Origin: CAZIKB01 sp964539665
GTDB taxonomy: Bacteria; Zhuqueibacterota; Zhuqueibacteria; Oceanimicrobiales; Oceanimicrobiaceae
Assembly (NCBI GenBank): GCA_964539665.1
Contig: CAZIKB010000015.1
Span: 1-64,000 of the forward strand
Length of the DNA stretch: 64,000 nt
Reading direction: 5' to 3'
Shown here: in pieces, positions 52,417-62,551 of the stretch
Numbering within the stretch: the first letter of the stretch is position 1
How the letters are laid out: the number at the start of each line of letters is the position of its first letter
Notes under the pieces: model-generated
The model's input: only the letters and a program-made list of their open reading frames with translations
The model's database searches: none
What the model was told of the DNA's origin: nothing
Program-made: the position numbers and the translations under genes

Positions 52417-53919
52417 TTACATCATTTTAATAATTACTAAAGTTACATCATCATTATAATCTGAATTGTCGCTATAATCTCTCATTTCAGTGACTAACTT
52501 CTCCACCATTTCACCTGGAGCAAGTTGAATGTTTTGACTAATAGAGTCCGACAACCTCTGAAAACCATAAGACTCATAATGTCCATCCATAGCATCGACA
52601 ATTCCGTCAGTATAAAAAATTAATATGTCTCCTTGTTGTAAATCGAATGTTAATTGTTCGTAAATAGAAGATTTTACAATCCCTAAAGGAAACCGGTCAC
52701 TTTTTTTAGCCTGTGGCAGAAATCGGACTTTGCCATTCCGCCAGAGATACGGCATTGTTTGCCCTGCATTGGTATAGTGTAATTTATGAGTTTCGGGATC
52801 GATAATTCCATAGAAAAGCGCTACAAACATATGATTTTGAATATCTTTGTTTAAGCGGGAATTCACTAAATTCAACACCTGGTTAGTTTGCACTTTTTCT
52901 TCAGCGGCAAATCTCACAGCGCCCATTGCTGCAGTCATGACCATAGCTGCCGAGACACCGTGTCCAGAAACATCACCAACAACCACGCCTAATTTGCCAC
53001 CATCGAGCTGCAGGAAATCATAAAAATCGCCGCCTACTTCTTTAGCCGGAATTGATTTAGCGCTAATCTCGATACCTGATATTTCAGGGAAAATTTTTGG
53101 CAACATTTGAGCTTGCATATCGCGCGCAACATTAAATTCATGCCACATGCGAGCGTTTTCACGTAGAGATTGTACCATTTGGTTAAATGAATAAGCCAAT
53201 GTTCCTATTTCATCATTCGATTGATAATCAATGGAAATATCCCAGTTCCCTTTTGCCACTTCCTTAATTATATCGGTAAGTCTTTGCACTGGTTTAAACA
53301 TCTGCCTAATAATTAAATAAACAATTATGACTCCCACAAAAATAACCAGTAGCACTAGTTGGAATAATGTTTTCCTTAATTGATCCCGACTGGAAAAAAC
53401 ATCTTTTTCATATCCTGTTGCAAGAATGACCCAGTTCCAGGATGCAAAATATTTGTAGTAGCCAATCTTTTTTTCATCTTGTCTGCCTTTGGCTATAGTA
53501 TGCTGTCGGTAATTCGTAAAACCTGAAAATCCATTAACCCGGCCATTAGCATCAATCTCATCAAGAATCTTCATGATGTGTGGAAATTCAGCGTTATATA
53601 TGTGTCTGCTAACATCCGTCGGGTGAACTACCAACATCCCTTTATTCTGAGTATTGTCGTTGTTAATGACCGCAATATATCCATATCGTGCAATTTGAAT
53701 AGATGCGATTTCCTTTTTCAATTCTTCTGACGGCTCGCGAGAGGTTTTAAAATGACGATCACACAAAGCGTAAGCATGTTCTGTTTTCGCGATAAGCAAC
53801 TCCCGAGCTAAATCTTTAATCTTCCACTTGGATTCCCGGTAACCTAAAAATCCTGCTACCGTGACAGTTACGACTATTACAAAAACCGCCACCAGGATAA
53901 GTTTTACTTTTAGACTCAT
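52417..53919 (-). CDS. Membrane SpoIIE/RsbU-type PP2C phosphatase with Cache sensor and HAMP
   Basis: A 500-residue protein. Membrane helices lie at ~5-27 and ~190-212 (LFQLVLLVIFVGVIIVYLII), flanking a periplasmic sensor of the single-Cache type (GYIAVINND ... HPTDVSR ... YFASWNWVIL). HAMP spans ~212-265. The PP2C-like domain has EVGGDFYDF, VVGDVSGHGVSAAMVM, FYTDGIVDAMD and NDDVTLVII, the metal-binding aspartates of SpoIIE/RsbU. It should dephosphorylate a STAS protein in response to an external ligand. It sits between a sigma-54 activator and an RsbW-like kinase in one operon (gaps of 54 and 7 bases). Confidence 0.93.
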   Translation of the reverse strand: MSLKVKLILVAVFVIVVTVTVAGFLGYRESKWKIKDLARELLIAKTEHAYALCDRHFKTSREPSEELKKEIASIQIARYGYIAVINNDNTQNKGMLVVHPTDVSRHIYNAEFPHIMKILDEIDANGRVNGFSGFTNYRQHTIAKGRQDEKKIGYYKYFASWNWVILATGYEKDVFSSRDQLRKTLFQLVLLVIFVGVIIVYLIIRQMFKPVQRLTDIIKEVAKGNWDISIDYQSNDEIGTLAYSFNQMVQSLRENARMWHEFNVARDMQAQMLPKIFPEISGIEISAKSIPAKEVGGDFYDFLQLDGGKLGVVVGDVSGHGVSAAMVMTAAMGAVRFAAEEKVQTNQVLNLVNSRLNKDIQNHMFVALFYGIIDPETHKLHYTNAGQTMPYLWRNGKVRFLPQAKKSDRFPLGIVKSSIYEQLTFDLQQGDILIFYTDGIVDAMDGHYESYGFQRLSDSISQNIQLAPGEMVEKLVTEMRDYSDNSDYNDDVTLVIIKMM

Positions 53920-53973
53920 AGCTCAATATTTACTTGCAGTTATTTTGTGCATAAAACGTATGCCCGTAAATGT

Positions 53974-55515
53974 TTACGCATTAGACTTTATCTCAAGTCT
54001 GTCTATTTTTTTTTGTAAACCCAACCGGCTGATCCCCAGCTTACGAGCCACCTCACTTTTGTTCCACCGATATTTCTCCATTGCTTCCTGGATTAAATGG
54101 CGCTCTAATTTATCCAAAGCCTCACGTAATGAGTCTGCAGACAATGCAGTAGGAAGCTCGATGTTTGGAGCGGCTTGATTTATCTTGTGAGATAAATCTT
54201 CGGCTAGAATAATTGCATTTTCGCTTGCCAGAGTAATCGTGCGCTCAATTTCATTCTCTAATTCACGTATATTCCCAGGCCAATCATATTCCATCAAAAG
54301 TTTCAATGCCTTAGCTGAAAAACCCTTACTCTTTTTTTCTATCCTTTCTTCATATTTTTTTACAAAATGATTTGCAAGCAAAGGTATATCCTCCCGTCGA
54401 TTTCTCAGCGGCGGTATATGCAACTCCAACACGCTCAATCGAAAATAAAGATCTTCGCGGAATTTTTCATTACGCATTTCCTGCTCAAGATTTTTATTTG
54501 TTGCTACAATGACTCTGACATCTACGGTTATCTCTTTTGTTCCACCCACACGGCGCAAATTTCGCTCCTGTAATACACGCAATATTTTCGCCTGGGAGCT
54601 TAACGGCATATCTCCTATTTCATCTACAAAAAGAGTCCCGCCTTCTGCCTGTTCAAAAAATCCTAAATGCTTTTTTACGCCTGTGGCTACTCCGGCGTCA
54701 ATACCAAACAGTTCTGACTCTACCAGGTTTTCAGGAATTGCCATGCTGTTGAACGCCACAAATGGTCTGTCTTTTCGCGGACTGAGATAGTGAATTGATT
54801 TAGCAACCAATTCTTTACCGGTCCCTGTTTCCCCATAAATCATCACGTTTGTTGGACTTTTAGCTATACTTTTAATTTGCTCCAATATTTTTCTGATGCC
54901 TTCGCTCTGGCCAATAATTCGTCCACCTTCGAACTCTTTGTACACTTCTTCTCGCAGAGCTATATTTTCAAGCTGCAGCCTTTCTTGAGCATCTCTCAGC
55001 TCTTCATATAATCGTAAATTTTCTAATGCAGTCGTAACATGGCTGGCGACAGTCTCTAACAGCTCCTGATCCGCCCCAGAATAGTCCTCGTTGGATAATT
55101 TCGTACCCAGAAAAAATCCCCCTAATACTTTGTCCCTGCCCAAACATTCAATCCAAACGGACAAGCTTTTCGAAATTTCTCTTTTGTTTATCTCCCGAAC
55201 AAAATCCAGCAAATATGCTTTTTTTAGTGAGGTCTGCTTTGCATTAAATTTAGAAATATGCAGTTTTTTTTCAAGTTCAGAACAAACCTCTTTATTAAAT
55301 CCTCTTTCAGCAACCACTTTCCACTCGTTTTGATTTGAAGAATCCAGGGCAATTCCATACTCAACGCCAAATGTACCCATTAAAATCGAAAGCACTTCTT
55401 TAAAAATCTGCGTTCTCTCCCGACACTGATTTAATGCGCGAGCAACTTCGTACAACGTTTGCAGGTGAAACACCTGGCGTTCAAGTTCCATGGTAGTAGT
55501 CTGAACATTATTCAT
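53974..55515 (-). CDS. Sigma-54-dependent transcriptional activator (GAF, AAA+, Fis-type HTH)
   Basis: A 513-residue cytoplasmic regulator. A GAF domain covers ~20-175. The AAA+ core has GETGTGKE (Walker A), GGTLFVDEIGDMPL (Walker B) and RVIVATNKN. The HTH at the C-terminus is NKSEVARKLGISRLGLQKKI. The loop that contacts sigma-54 reads GVATGV (275-280) rather than GAFTGA; this variant is known in other activators of the group. It needs sigma-54 to act on its targets; no -24/-12 site was found nearby. It is the first gene of an operon with the SpoIIE phosphatase and RsbW-like kinase. Confidence 0.93.
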   Translation of the reverse strand: MNNVQTTTMELERQVFHLQTLYEVARALNQCRERTQIFKEVLSILMGTFGVEYGIALDSSNQNEWKVVAERGFNKEVCSELEKKLHISKFNAKQTSLKKAYLLDFVREINKREISKSLSVWIECLGRDKVLGGFFLGTKLSNEDYSGADQELLETVASHVTTALENLRLYEELRDAQERLQLENIALREEVYKEFEGGRIIGQSEGIRKILEQIKSIAKSPTNVMIYGETGTGKELVAKSIHYLSPRKDRPFVAFNSMAIPENLVESELFGIDAGVATGVKKHLGFFEQAEGGTLFVDEIGDMPLSSQAKILRVLQERNLRRVGGTKEITVDVRVIVATNKNLEQEMRNEKFREDLYFRLSVLELHIPPLRNRREDIPLLANHFVKKYEERIEKKSKGFSAKALKLLMEYDWPGNIRELENEIERTITLASENAIILAEDLSHKINQAAPNIELPTALSADSLREALDKLERHLIQEAMEKYRWNKSEVARKLGISRLGLQKKIDRLEIKSNA

Positions 55516-55641
55516 ATTTTACTCTATTTTTCAAACTAACCTGCTGACAAATAATAAGTAAATCAAAACGACCAATCTTAATAGTAGCTCTTTTCTTATA
55601 AGATATACATCGAGGCAGTGTTTGCATTCTCATATTCGCAA

Positions 55642-56799
55642 TTAACGAGGCCCGCGCTTGATGACATCATTGGCAATGATCATCCGCTGAACTTCATTAG
55701 TACCTTCAAATATACGGTGGATGCGGGCATCGCGATACATGCGCTCAATCGGAAATTCTTGCATATACCCCATACCGCCGTGAATTTGAACCGCGTTATC
55801 CACTACTCTCCCCAGAACTTCAGAGCAGTACAATTTAGCGATTGCAGCTTGCCGGGCAAATTTCATTCCCTGATCGCACATCCAGGCCGTGCGGTAAACC
55901 ATGCTTTCCATTGCATAGATTTCTGAAGCCATATCTGCTATCATCCATTGAATAGCCTGGTTCTGAGCAATAGGTTTGCCGAACTGGACACGGGTTTTGG
56001 CGTGTTCGGTTGATAGTTTCAGCAGCTCTTTGCAAGCGCCTAAACAACCCGCAGATAATCCCAGTCGACCTCGATCCAGGGTCTTCATGGCTGTTGTAAA
56101 TCCAGAGCCGGCTCGTCCCAACACATTTTTCTTTGGAACACGCATGTCCTCAAACATAAGATGACTGGTATGGCTGCCCCGAATTCCCATTTTATCTTCG
56201 TTTTTCAGTACTTTAAAACCCGGGTATGAGGATTCAACGATTAACGCTGACACTCCGCCGCGTGCTCCCTTTTCTCTATCAGTTATAGCAAATACTGAGA
56301 TGATATCGGCAATACTGCCGTTGGTGATATAAATTTTCTGACCATTGAGGATATAGTCATCACCATCTTCGACAGCGATGGTTTCTAACGCTGCGGCATC
56401 GGAACCGGCACCCGGCTCAGTCAATGCAAAAGCCCCGATCTTTTTACCTTGCGCCAGTGGAACCAGATACTTTTGTTTTTGTTCTTCTGTGCCATCCAAA
56501 TATATTGCTGTAGCACCGATACTCACATTCGCGCCAATCATTACCGCTGTGGAGCCACAACCGCGTGACATCTCTTCCATCATGATACAATAACCTGTTT
56601 CCCCGGCTCCACCTCCGCCGTACTCTTCGGGAAAACAAATTCCCATCATACCAAGCTCCCCAATTTTATCTATAAGCTCACGTGGGATATCTGCGTTTGT
56701 GTCAATCTCGCCAGCAAGGGGACGCACCTCATTATCAACAAACTCTCGCACCATATCTCTTAGCATATTTTGTTCTTCAGTAAATGTGAAATCCATCAT
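55642..56799 (-). CDS. Acyl-CoA dehydrogenase
   Basis: A 385-residue FAD enzyme with GGAG upstream of the start; the first two codons are both ATG. Signatures are FALTEPGAGSDA and QIHGGMGYM with YRDARIHRIFEGTNEVQR at the C-terminus. In the last of these the Glu of EGTNE is the usual catalytic base of short-chain and related acyl-CoA dehydrogenases. It performs the first oxidation of fatty-acyl-CoA or amino-acid-derived acyl-CoA; chain length is not determinable. It stands alone: 125 bp separate it from the activator gene and 357 bp from dodecin. Confidence 0.95.
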   Translation of the reverse strand: MMDFTFTEEQNMLRDMVREFVDNEVRPLAGEIDTNADIPRELIDKIGELGMMGICFPEEYGGGGAGETGYCIMMEEMSRGCGSTAVMIGANVSIGATAIYLDGTEEQKQKYLVPLAQGKKIGAFALTEPGAGSDAAALETIAVEDGDDYILNGQKIYITNGSIADIISVFAITDREKGARGGVSALIVESSYPGFKVLKNEDKMGIRGSHTSHLMFEDMRVPKKNVLGRAGSGFTTAMKTLDRGRLGLSAGCLGACKELLKLSTEHAKTRVQFGKPIAQNQAIQWMIADMASEIYAMESMVYRTAWMCDQGMKFARQAAIAKLYCSEVLGRVVDNAVQIHGGMGYMQEFPIERMYRDARIHRIFEGTNEVQRMIIANDVIKRGPR

Positions 56800-57156
56800 T
56801 CGTCTCCTTTATTTAAATATTATTCTAATTCATTATTTGTCCAGCATTTGCAATGCAAGTTCAGAGAACTTTATCTTTAAGACTTTAAATAGCTGACGTT
56901 TAAATTAATTCACTGCGCCTATATGGCCCGGCCGGATATATTGGCTATATCGCTAATCTGTTAAATTAAGACGATCCTGTTACAGCTTATAGTTTTCCTT
57001 AAATCAACAATAAAACAATTCTTAAAATATTGAATAAAATGAATGAGTGGTAATTTTAAATCGATTACGTTCGATTGAATATGGTTGATCTAAAATCAAA
57101 AGCCAACATAACACGCCGTCACGTTCTATCGTAAAATATTACTCCTGATGAAATCG
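56800..57156. other. Spacer upstream of the acyl-CoA dehydrogenase gene
   Basis: A 357-bp gap. The only structure noticed is a GC-rich, palindrome-like ATATGGCCCGGCCGGATATA at 56921-56940, which stands out in AT-rich surroundings. No promoter was convincing. Confidence 0.4.
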
Positions 57157-57363
57157 TTAATCTAAAGTAAAACCGATTTTAACTGTAACTTGCCATTGTG
57201 CCACTTTACCGTCTTCAATTCTTCCACGGGTTTCAAGCACCTGAAACCAGCCCATGCGTCGAACCGTTTTCGAAGCTCTGGCCAGTGCATTTTGCACCGC
57301 ATCCTCAATACCTGTTGTTGATGTGCCTGTAAGTTCAAGCATTTTGTAGACGTCAGCGTTCAT
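57157..57363 (-). CDS. Dodecin (flavin-binding small protein)
   Basis: A 68-residue protein with AAAGGAGA upstream of its ATG. The chain [20 protein letters not shown] then [12 protein letters not shown] is diagnostic: Trp in WFQV stacks on bound flavin and Gln in AQWQVTV contacts it. Dodecins form 12-subunit shells that store flavin and protect it from light. It stands alone. Confidence 0.95.
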   Translation of the reverse strand: MNADVYKMLELTGTSTTGIEDAVQNALARASKTVRRMGWFQVLETRGRIEDGKVAQWQVTVKIGFTLD

Positions 57364-57565
57364 GGTTTCTCCTTTCTTCCAACATTATTGGACTTCTGTA
57401 ATGTAAACAATGTTAACAAAAATTGGTTTAATTATAGCGACCTTTTTGATAAATGTCAAGCGATTTTTATCTTAGGTAATAATATGTCAGTTTTGGTTGG
57501 GTGGAGTTTATACTACGACTGGCTCAGTATGAAGATGGAACGTTTCCTAATTATAATCGCATTAT

Positions 57566-58210
57566 TCACTCAAATATGGCTGCAAGTTTGCCCGCCTTTT
57601 CCAAACAAAAATCGGGGTTGGCTTTGTTTAGTAACTCTTCATTACGATAGCCGTAGGTTACTGCACAAGTGAAAATATTTGCTTGCTGTCCGGCTATAAT
57701 ATCCGAAGGACTATCACCAATCATGACCGCTTTTTCCGGTTGTATTTCTAATTGATTCAAAACATATAATACAGGCTCCGGGCTGGGTTTCATCACTGGC
57801 AAGGAATCCCCGCCGAGAATTAAATCAAAATAATGCCCGACACCAAGTCCTGTTAAAATCATGCGACAGAACTCTTCTGGTTTGTTGGAAATGACAGCCA
57901 TCTTTTTACTTTTAAAATGCTCAAGGACCTCTCGAACGCCGGGATAAAGAATTGAAAAGTCTATTAAATGTTCCCGGTAATGGCTTCGAAAATGTGCAAT
58001 TGCTTCCTCTATTTTATTCCAATGCGCTTCAGGTAGTGAACGGTGCAGAAGTTTTCGCAATCCATCCCCAACATGATTCATCACTTCCGCTAACTCCAGA
58101 GCCTGGAATCCTAACGCTGATCTGGCATAATTTATAGAGTTGGTCAAATCCTGACGGGAATCCACCAACGTGCCATCTAAGTCAAAAATGAGTAAGTTTA
58201 CTTTGTGCAC
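57566..58210 (-). CDS. HAD-superfamily phosphatase, phosphoglycolate-phosphatase-like
   Basis: A 214-residue protein with motif I FDLDGTLVDSRQ, motif II in VISNKPEEF, and motifs III-IV in KPSPEPVLYVL and MIGDSPSDI. It matches Gph-type enzymes in length and in the helical cap (RKLLHRSLPE). Gph hydrolyses 2-phosphoglycolate, often formed during DNA repair. The substrate is inferred. The second HAD phosphatase of the window, at 4917, belongs to a different branch. Confidence 0.88.
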   Translation of the reverse strand: MHKVNLLIFDLDGTLVDSRQDLTNSINYARSALGFQALELAEVMNHVGDGLRKLLHRSLPEAHWNKIEEAIAHFRSHYREHLIDFSILYPGVREVLEHFKSKKMAVISNKPEEFCRMILTGLGVGHYFDLILGGDSLPVMKPSPEPVLYVLNQLEIQPEKAVMIGDSPSDIIAGQQANIFTCAVTYGYRNEELLNKANPDFCLEKAGKLAAIFE

Positions 58211-58423
58211 CGCGCCTTACCAATTTAAGTGTGATTTAATGTAAAATATCTAATTTATAATCATTTAACCACAAGGATTATTTTAAATGAAATATGCAAA
58301 ATACTCCAAATCCGTAAAGAATTTTGAATTCTGCATTTTGCACTTTTCAAATTGAATATGCTTATATCTATTTCTTTATTACCTTATATCCGTATTCCCC
58401 AATTTCCTTACTCACTTAGTTAC

Positions 58424-59791
58424 CTAATCAATATTTGGGAAATCTTTGATCAGGTCGAGCGCCGCATTAATTTCATCCTGTGGCAGTGAATATTCTTCTA
58501 ACTTTCCAGCAAAATAAGCATCATAGGCTGACATATCAAAATGGCCATGGCCACTCAGGTTAAAAAGAATAACTTTTTCCTGTGCGGCTTCTTTAGCTTT
58601 TACGGCCTCATCAATAACAGCTTTTACAGCATGTGCGGTTTCAGGGGCGATAATGATACCTTCACTTCGAGCGAACCGTACAGCTGCCTCAAACACTGCA
58701 ATTTGATCATAAGCTTTTGCTTCTATGAGTCCATCTTTGGCCAACTGGCTGACAATTGGTGCATCGCCATGGTAGCGTAAACCACCTGCATGAATTCCCG
58801 CTGGCATAAACTTGTGTCCTAATGTGAACATAGGTAATAATGGAGTCATTTGTTGGGTGTCACCAAAATCGTAATTGAAGTGACCACGAGTCAGGGTGGG
58901 ACAGGCTGTCGGCTCTACAGCTAAAACTTTTATTTCTTTGCCATTAATTTTATCCAAAAGAAAAGGAAAACTGAGTCCCGCGAAATTGCTGCCGCCACCG
59001 CAGCATCCGATCACCACATCTGGAAAATCTCCGGCTATCTCCAACTGTTTCTTTGACTCCAAACCAATAACTGTTTGGTGAAGCATGACATGATTTAGAA
59101 CACTTCCAAGAGAGTATTTTGTATCATCATGTTTAGCAGCATCTTCCACAGCCTCGCTTATAGCGATGCCAAGACTGCCTCTGGTATCTGGTTCCTCTTG
59201 TAGAGCTTTTTTCCCGGCCTCTGTGTCCTGGCTTGGGCTGGAAACTACCTGCGCGCCCCAGGTCTGGATCATTGAACGACGGTAAGGCTTCTGTTGGTAA
59301 CTCACCTTTACCATATAGACCTTGCAATCTAAATCAAAAAGGTTGCAGGCAAAACTCAAAGCGCTGCCCCACTGACCAGCGCCAGTTTCGGTCGTGAGTC
59401 GCCGTACACCTTCTTTTTTGTTGTAATAAGCCTGGGCAACAGCGGTGTTGGGTTTATGGCTGCCAGCAGGACTGACGCCTTCATATTTGTAATATATTTT
59501 TGCAGGCGTCTTTAGGGCCTTTTCCAAACGATGCGCTCGGTAAAGAGGGGAAGGCCGCCAAAGTCGATAAATATCCAGTATTTCTTCCGGTATATCGATC
59601 CAGCGATCCTGGCTAACTTCTTGCATAATCAGTGCCATTGGGAATAATGGCGCCAGGTCATCAGGACCTATTGGTTGGCCAGTACCCGGATGCAGGGGCG
59701 GATTCATGGGGTTGGGCATATCAGGAGCGATATTATACCATTGACGAGGTAAATCCTTTTCATCCAAAAATATTTTAGTCGGGTTAGTCAT
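58424..59791 (-). CDS. trpB: TrpB2-like tryptophan synthase beta chain
   Basis: A 455-residue PLP enzyme of the long TrpB2 type. PLP-binding Lys is in [24 protein letters not shown], the Gly-rich phosphate loop [10 protein letters not shown], and LSGHGHFDM near the end follow. TrpB2 proteins join indole and serine independently of TrpA and may salvage indole, or act as serine deaminases. No other trp gene is present. GGAG lies before the ATG. It is on the same strand as the hydantoinase gene, 69 bp downstream of that gene's stop codon, and may be transcribed with it. Confidence 0.92.
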   Translation of the reverse strand: MTNPTKIFLDEKDLPRQWYNIAPDMPNPMNPPLHPGTGQPIGPDDLAPLFPMALIMQEVSQDRWIDIPEEILDIYRLWRPSPLYRAHRLEKALKTPAKIYYKYEGVSPAGSHKPNTAVAQAYYNKKEGVRRLTTETGAGQWGSALSFACNLFDLDCKVYMVKVSYQQKPYRRSMIQTWGAQVVSSPSQDTEAGKKALQEEPDTRGSLGIAISEAVEDAAKHDDTKYSLGSVLNHVMLHQTVIGLESKKQLEIAGDFPDVVIGCCGGGSNFAGLSFPFLLDKINGKEIKVLAVEPTACPTLTRGHFNYDFGDTQQMTPLLPMFTLGHKFMPAGIHAGGLRYHGDAPIVSQLAKDGLIEAKAYDQIAVFEAAVRFARSEGIIIAPETAHAVKAVIDEAVKAKEAAQEKVILFNLSGHGHFDMSAYDAYFAGKLEEYSLPQDEINAALDLIKDFPNID

Positions 59792-59860
59792 GTCTTCCTC
59801 CTTTTCCTTCTCCGATTAGTGAATAATAAATTTACAATAAAAGCTATTTTTTAAAAATAA

Positions 59861-61255
59861 TCAAGATATTTCCAAACTGCATGGAGAAATTTGCAGATCC
59901 CCAAAAGTATCATTCCCAACAAATTCATCACCTTGCACAAGAATTCTCCCCCGCAGGATAGTATATTCTAAATTACCAGCTATTTTCATTCCCTCATAAG
60001 GCGACCAATCTGCTTTTCCATGCAGCCGCCGGGCATCTATCACTTGTTCAACATTGGGATTCCAAATTACCAGGTCAGCATCGGCGCCGATCTGGATTGT
60101 GCCTTTTCGAGGATATAATCCAAATATCTGTGCAGGATTTTTAGCTAACACTGAAACCAACTTCTCCAGCGTGATCCGTCCAGACCTGACTCCGTAGGTA
60201 TAGAGAAGAGGAAAAAGGGATTCTACCCCGGGTAATCCATTAAGGGTTTTGTAAAAACATCTTTGGCCGCTTTCTTTTTGCTGGATAGTAAACGGACAGT
60301 GATCCGTAGCCACTACATCGATATGCCCTTCCGCTACGGCTTGCCATAAAGACTCAGCATCTTTTTGTGAGCGCAACGGCGGAGTTGTAATAAAAAGGTG
60401 ACTGTTTTCTTGAGAATAACATTCATCAGTTAAAAGCAGGTATTGCGGACATGTTTCAAGGTAAAGATTCACGCCTTTGCCTCGCGCTTCCAGCGCTGCC
60501 TCCAGACCGTCCCAACTGCTTAAATGGACTATGTAGAGAAATGCATTCAGTTCGCCAGCAATTTCTGCCGCCTGTCTGATAGCTTTAGCCTCTGCATCAG
60601 GAGTACGGCTAAGACTATGAAAAACAGGCGTTTTTTGACCCGCGGCCTTAAACTCGTTTGTTAAAGATTCAACCAGGTAATCATCTTCTGCATGCAGCAT
60701 GAGCAGGCCATTATTTTCATTTACTTTCTTTAAAATCTTATAAAATTGCTTTCGGGTCACCATCATTCCAGCTTGCTTGTAAGTAGAAAACACTTTAAAA
60801 CTGGCATAGCCCTGCTTAATCAACTCTGGAATTTCCAGCAAGCGCTTCTCTGGCTCATTGGTGATATTCACATGCAGGCCATAATCAACATGACATTTCA
60901 TTTCTGCTTTTTGAATTCGAGATTCGATTGATTCCCTGAGAGTCTGTCCTTTTGCCTGAACCGTAAAATCAATTATAGTGGTTACGCCGCCAAACGCTGC
61001 CGCTCTTGAGCCAGATTCAAAATCATCTACAGATTGGGTGTCCTTGATGGGAATACCCATGTGGGTATGCGCATCGATGAAGCCGGGAAAGACCAATTTA
61101 TTTGTGGCATCGATTGTTTGTGAGGCATTTACAGGCAATGAAGTATCAAGGGCGACAATTTTGCCTTTTTTCACGCCGATGTCTGATTTTTTTGTACTCT
61201 CGTGGGTAACTACCTGGCCGTTGCGAATAAGAAGGTCAAATTGATTTTCAGACAT
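59861..61255 (-). CDS. Dihydropyrimidinase/hydantoinase-like amidohydrolase
   Basis: A 464-residue metal enzyme. The ATG at 61255 was chosen because the chain MSENQFDLLIRNGQVVTHES matches the usual family start; an in-frame TTG at 61285 abuts the previous stop codon. Metal ligands are in DAHTHMGIP, the probable carboxylated Lys in YASFKVF, and further ligands in LHAEDD, VHLSS and ATDHCPF. The family opens cyclic amides (hydantoins, dihydropyrimidines, allantoin). The neighbouring YgeW-type carbamoyltransferase gene is paired with such an enzyme in the E. coli purine-catabolism cluster, so ring opening of a purine-derived substrate is a fair inference. Confidence 0.9.
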   Translation of the reverse strand: MSENQFDLLIRNGQVVTHESTKKSDIGVKKGKIVALDTSLPVNASQTIDATNKLVFPGFIDAHTHMGIPIKDTQSVDDFESGSRAAAFGGVTTIIDFTVQAKGQTLRESIESRIQKAEMKCHVDYGLHVNITNEPEKRLLEIPELIKQGYASFKVFSTYKQAGMMVTRKQFYKILKKVNENNGLLMLHAEDDYLVESLTNEFKAAGQKTPVFHSLSRTPDAEAKAIRQAAEIAGELNAFLYIVHLSSWDGLEAALEARGKGVNLYLETCPQYLLLTDECYSQENSHLFITTPPLRSQKDAESLWQAVAEGHIDVVATDHCPFTIQQKESGQRCFYKTLNGLPGVESLFPLLYTYGVRSGRITLEKLVSVLAKNPAQIFGLYPRKGTIQIGADADLVIWNPNVEQVIDARRLHGKADWSPYEGMKIAGNLEYTILRGRILVQGDEFVGNDTFGDLQISPCSLEIS

Positions 61256-61285
61256 TTCTAGATGATTATTTAAAAAGGTTGTCAA

Positions 61286-62266
61286 TTACATAGTCAAAGC
61301 CATAATCGCTTTCGCAGTGTGCAATCGGTTTTCAGCTTCCTGGTAAATAACCGAATGTGATCCATCGATGACTGTATCTGTCACTTCGTAACCGCGGTCT
61401 GCGGGAAGACAATGCATATAAATGGAATCTTTCTTGGTACGCTGCATCAGTTTCTCATCACAAATCCAGTTTTTGTACTTTTTCGAAATCTCTAATGCTT
61501 TTTCTGGTTTATGAAACAGGGACTCGATGCCCCAGCTTTTTGGGTAGACGATATCGGCGTCTTCAAATGCTTCCTCCATCGTATCTACAATCTCAAATTT
61601 CACACCGGCATTTTCCGCATTTTGCTTCGCCGTTATCAAAGTGTCATTCATAAGCGTGTATTCAGGTGGATGCGCTAAAACGACATCCAGACCAAAACGA
61701 GGCATGAGCATAATCAAACCCTGGGGCACAGACATGGGTTTAGCATAGGAAGGGGCATACGCCCAGGAAACTGCAATTTTTCTGCCGCGCAAGTTACTTC
61801 CGAATTTTTCCCGAATCGTCATGAGATCAGCCAGAGTCTGGCAAGGGTGATCTACATCACATTGCATGTTGATGACGGGTTTGTCGGCCCATTTGGCTAT
61901 TTCGCGCATGTAGCTGTTGCCCTCACCTGGTACTAAATCATGACGCACAGCAATGCCGTGGCCATAAGAAGAAAGAATTATGCCGGTATCTTTTGGGCTT
62001 TCCCCGTGTGCAATCTGTGATGTCGAAGAATCGATAAAATGCGCATGTCCGCCAAGCTGGGTAATGCCGGCTTCAAATGAATTGCGGGTACGGGTGGATT
62101 TATCAAAGAATAACAGGAAGACTGTTTTATCTGGAAGATAACGGTGCTGCCGGCCATTTTTAAAATCATCCTTCAACTCGGCAGCGGTTTGCAAAGCAAG
62201 TTCAATTTCTTCAAAGCGCCAGTCCTGGGTTGAAATGTAATCTCTTCCTTTTAAGGTTTCGTTCAT
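61286..62266 (-). CDS. ygeW: Knotted carbamoyltransferase, YgeW-like
   Basis: A 326-residue enzyme of the ornithine/aspartate carbamoyltransferase superfamily. Carbamoyl-phosphate site: KSTRTRNSF near residue 55. HPCQTLADLMT and HCLPADRG are the other active-site stretches, and the long insertion NLRGRKIAVSWAYAPSYAKP is the mark of the YgeW/knotted subgroup. Such enzymes form or break a carbamoyl-amino product during purine breakdown. The hydantoinase gene begins near its stop codon, so the pair is one operon. AGGAG stands before its ATG. Confidence 0.88.
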   Translation of the reverse strand: MNETLKGRDYISTQDWRFEEIELALQTAAELKDDFKNGRQHRYLPDKTVFLLFFDKSTRTRNSFEAGITQLGGHAHFIDSSTSQIAHGESPKDTGIILSSYGHGIAVRHDLVPGEGNSYMREIAKWADKPVINMQCDVDHPCQTLADLMTIREKFGSNLRGRKIAVSWAYAPSYAKPMSVPQGLIMLMPRFGLDVVLAHPPEYTLMNDTLITAKQNAENAGVKFEIVDTMEEAFEDADIVYPKSWGIESLFHKPEKALEISKKYKNWICDEKLMQRTKKDSIYMHCLPADRGYEVTDTVIDGSHSVIYQEAENRLHTAKAIMALTM

Positions 62267-62388
62267 ACAAGGTCTCCTGACTCACTAATTAATTTATTAA
62301 TTTATTAAACAATTAGGGATAGTTAAGCAATTTCAGAGAAGGAGATAAGAATATTGGGAAATAAGGATATAAGGTGTGTGTTAGAGCT

Positions 62389-62523
62389 TAGTGTTTGACC
62401 GATAACTAATCCCAAAAGTCATTTCGAACGAAGTAAGAAATCGTGTTCTATTAAAAATATAGGAGTTACAGATTTCTCCTTTCAGTCGAAATGACAAAAA
62501 GAGCTGTTTTCGGTCAAACACTA
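62389..62523. mobile_element. 135-bp nested palindrome, MITE-like
   Basis: TAGTGTTTGACCGA (62389-62402) is perfectly inverted at 62510-62523. Inside, GTCATTTCGA (62418-62427) is inverted at 62486-62495, followed by GAAATC/GATTTC pairing. The element fills half of the 285-bp gap between the carbamoyltransferase and TPR genes. No coding capacity; mobility would need a transposase from elsewhere. Confidence 0.7.
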
Positions 62524-62551
62524 ATTAATCTTTCCGCTTATCCTTACACCA

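Noticed and set aside
53974..55515. Activator unable to use sigma-54 because GAFTGA is missing
   Set aside because: GVATGV with an otherwise normal AAA+ core is a known variant in this family, so sigma-54 use remains the best call.
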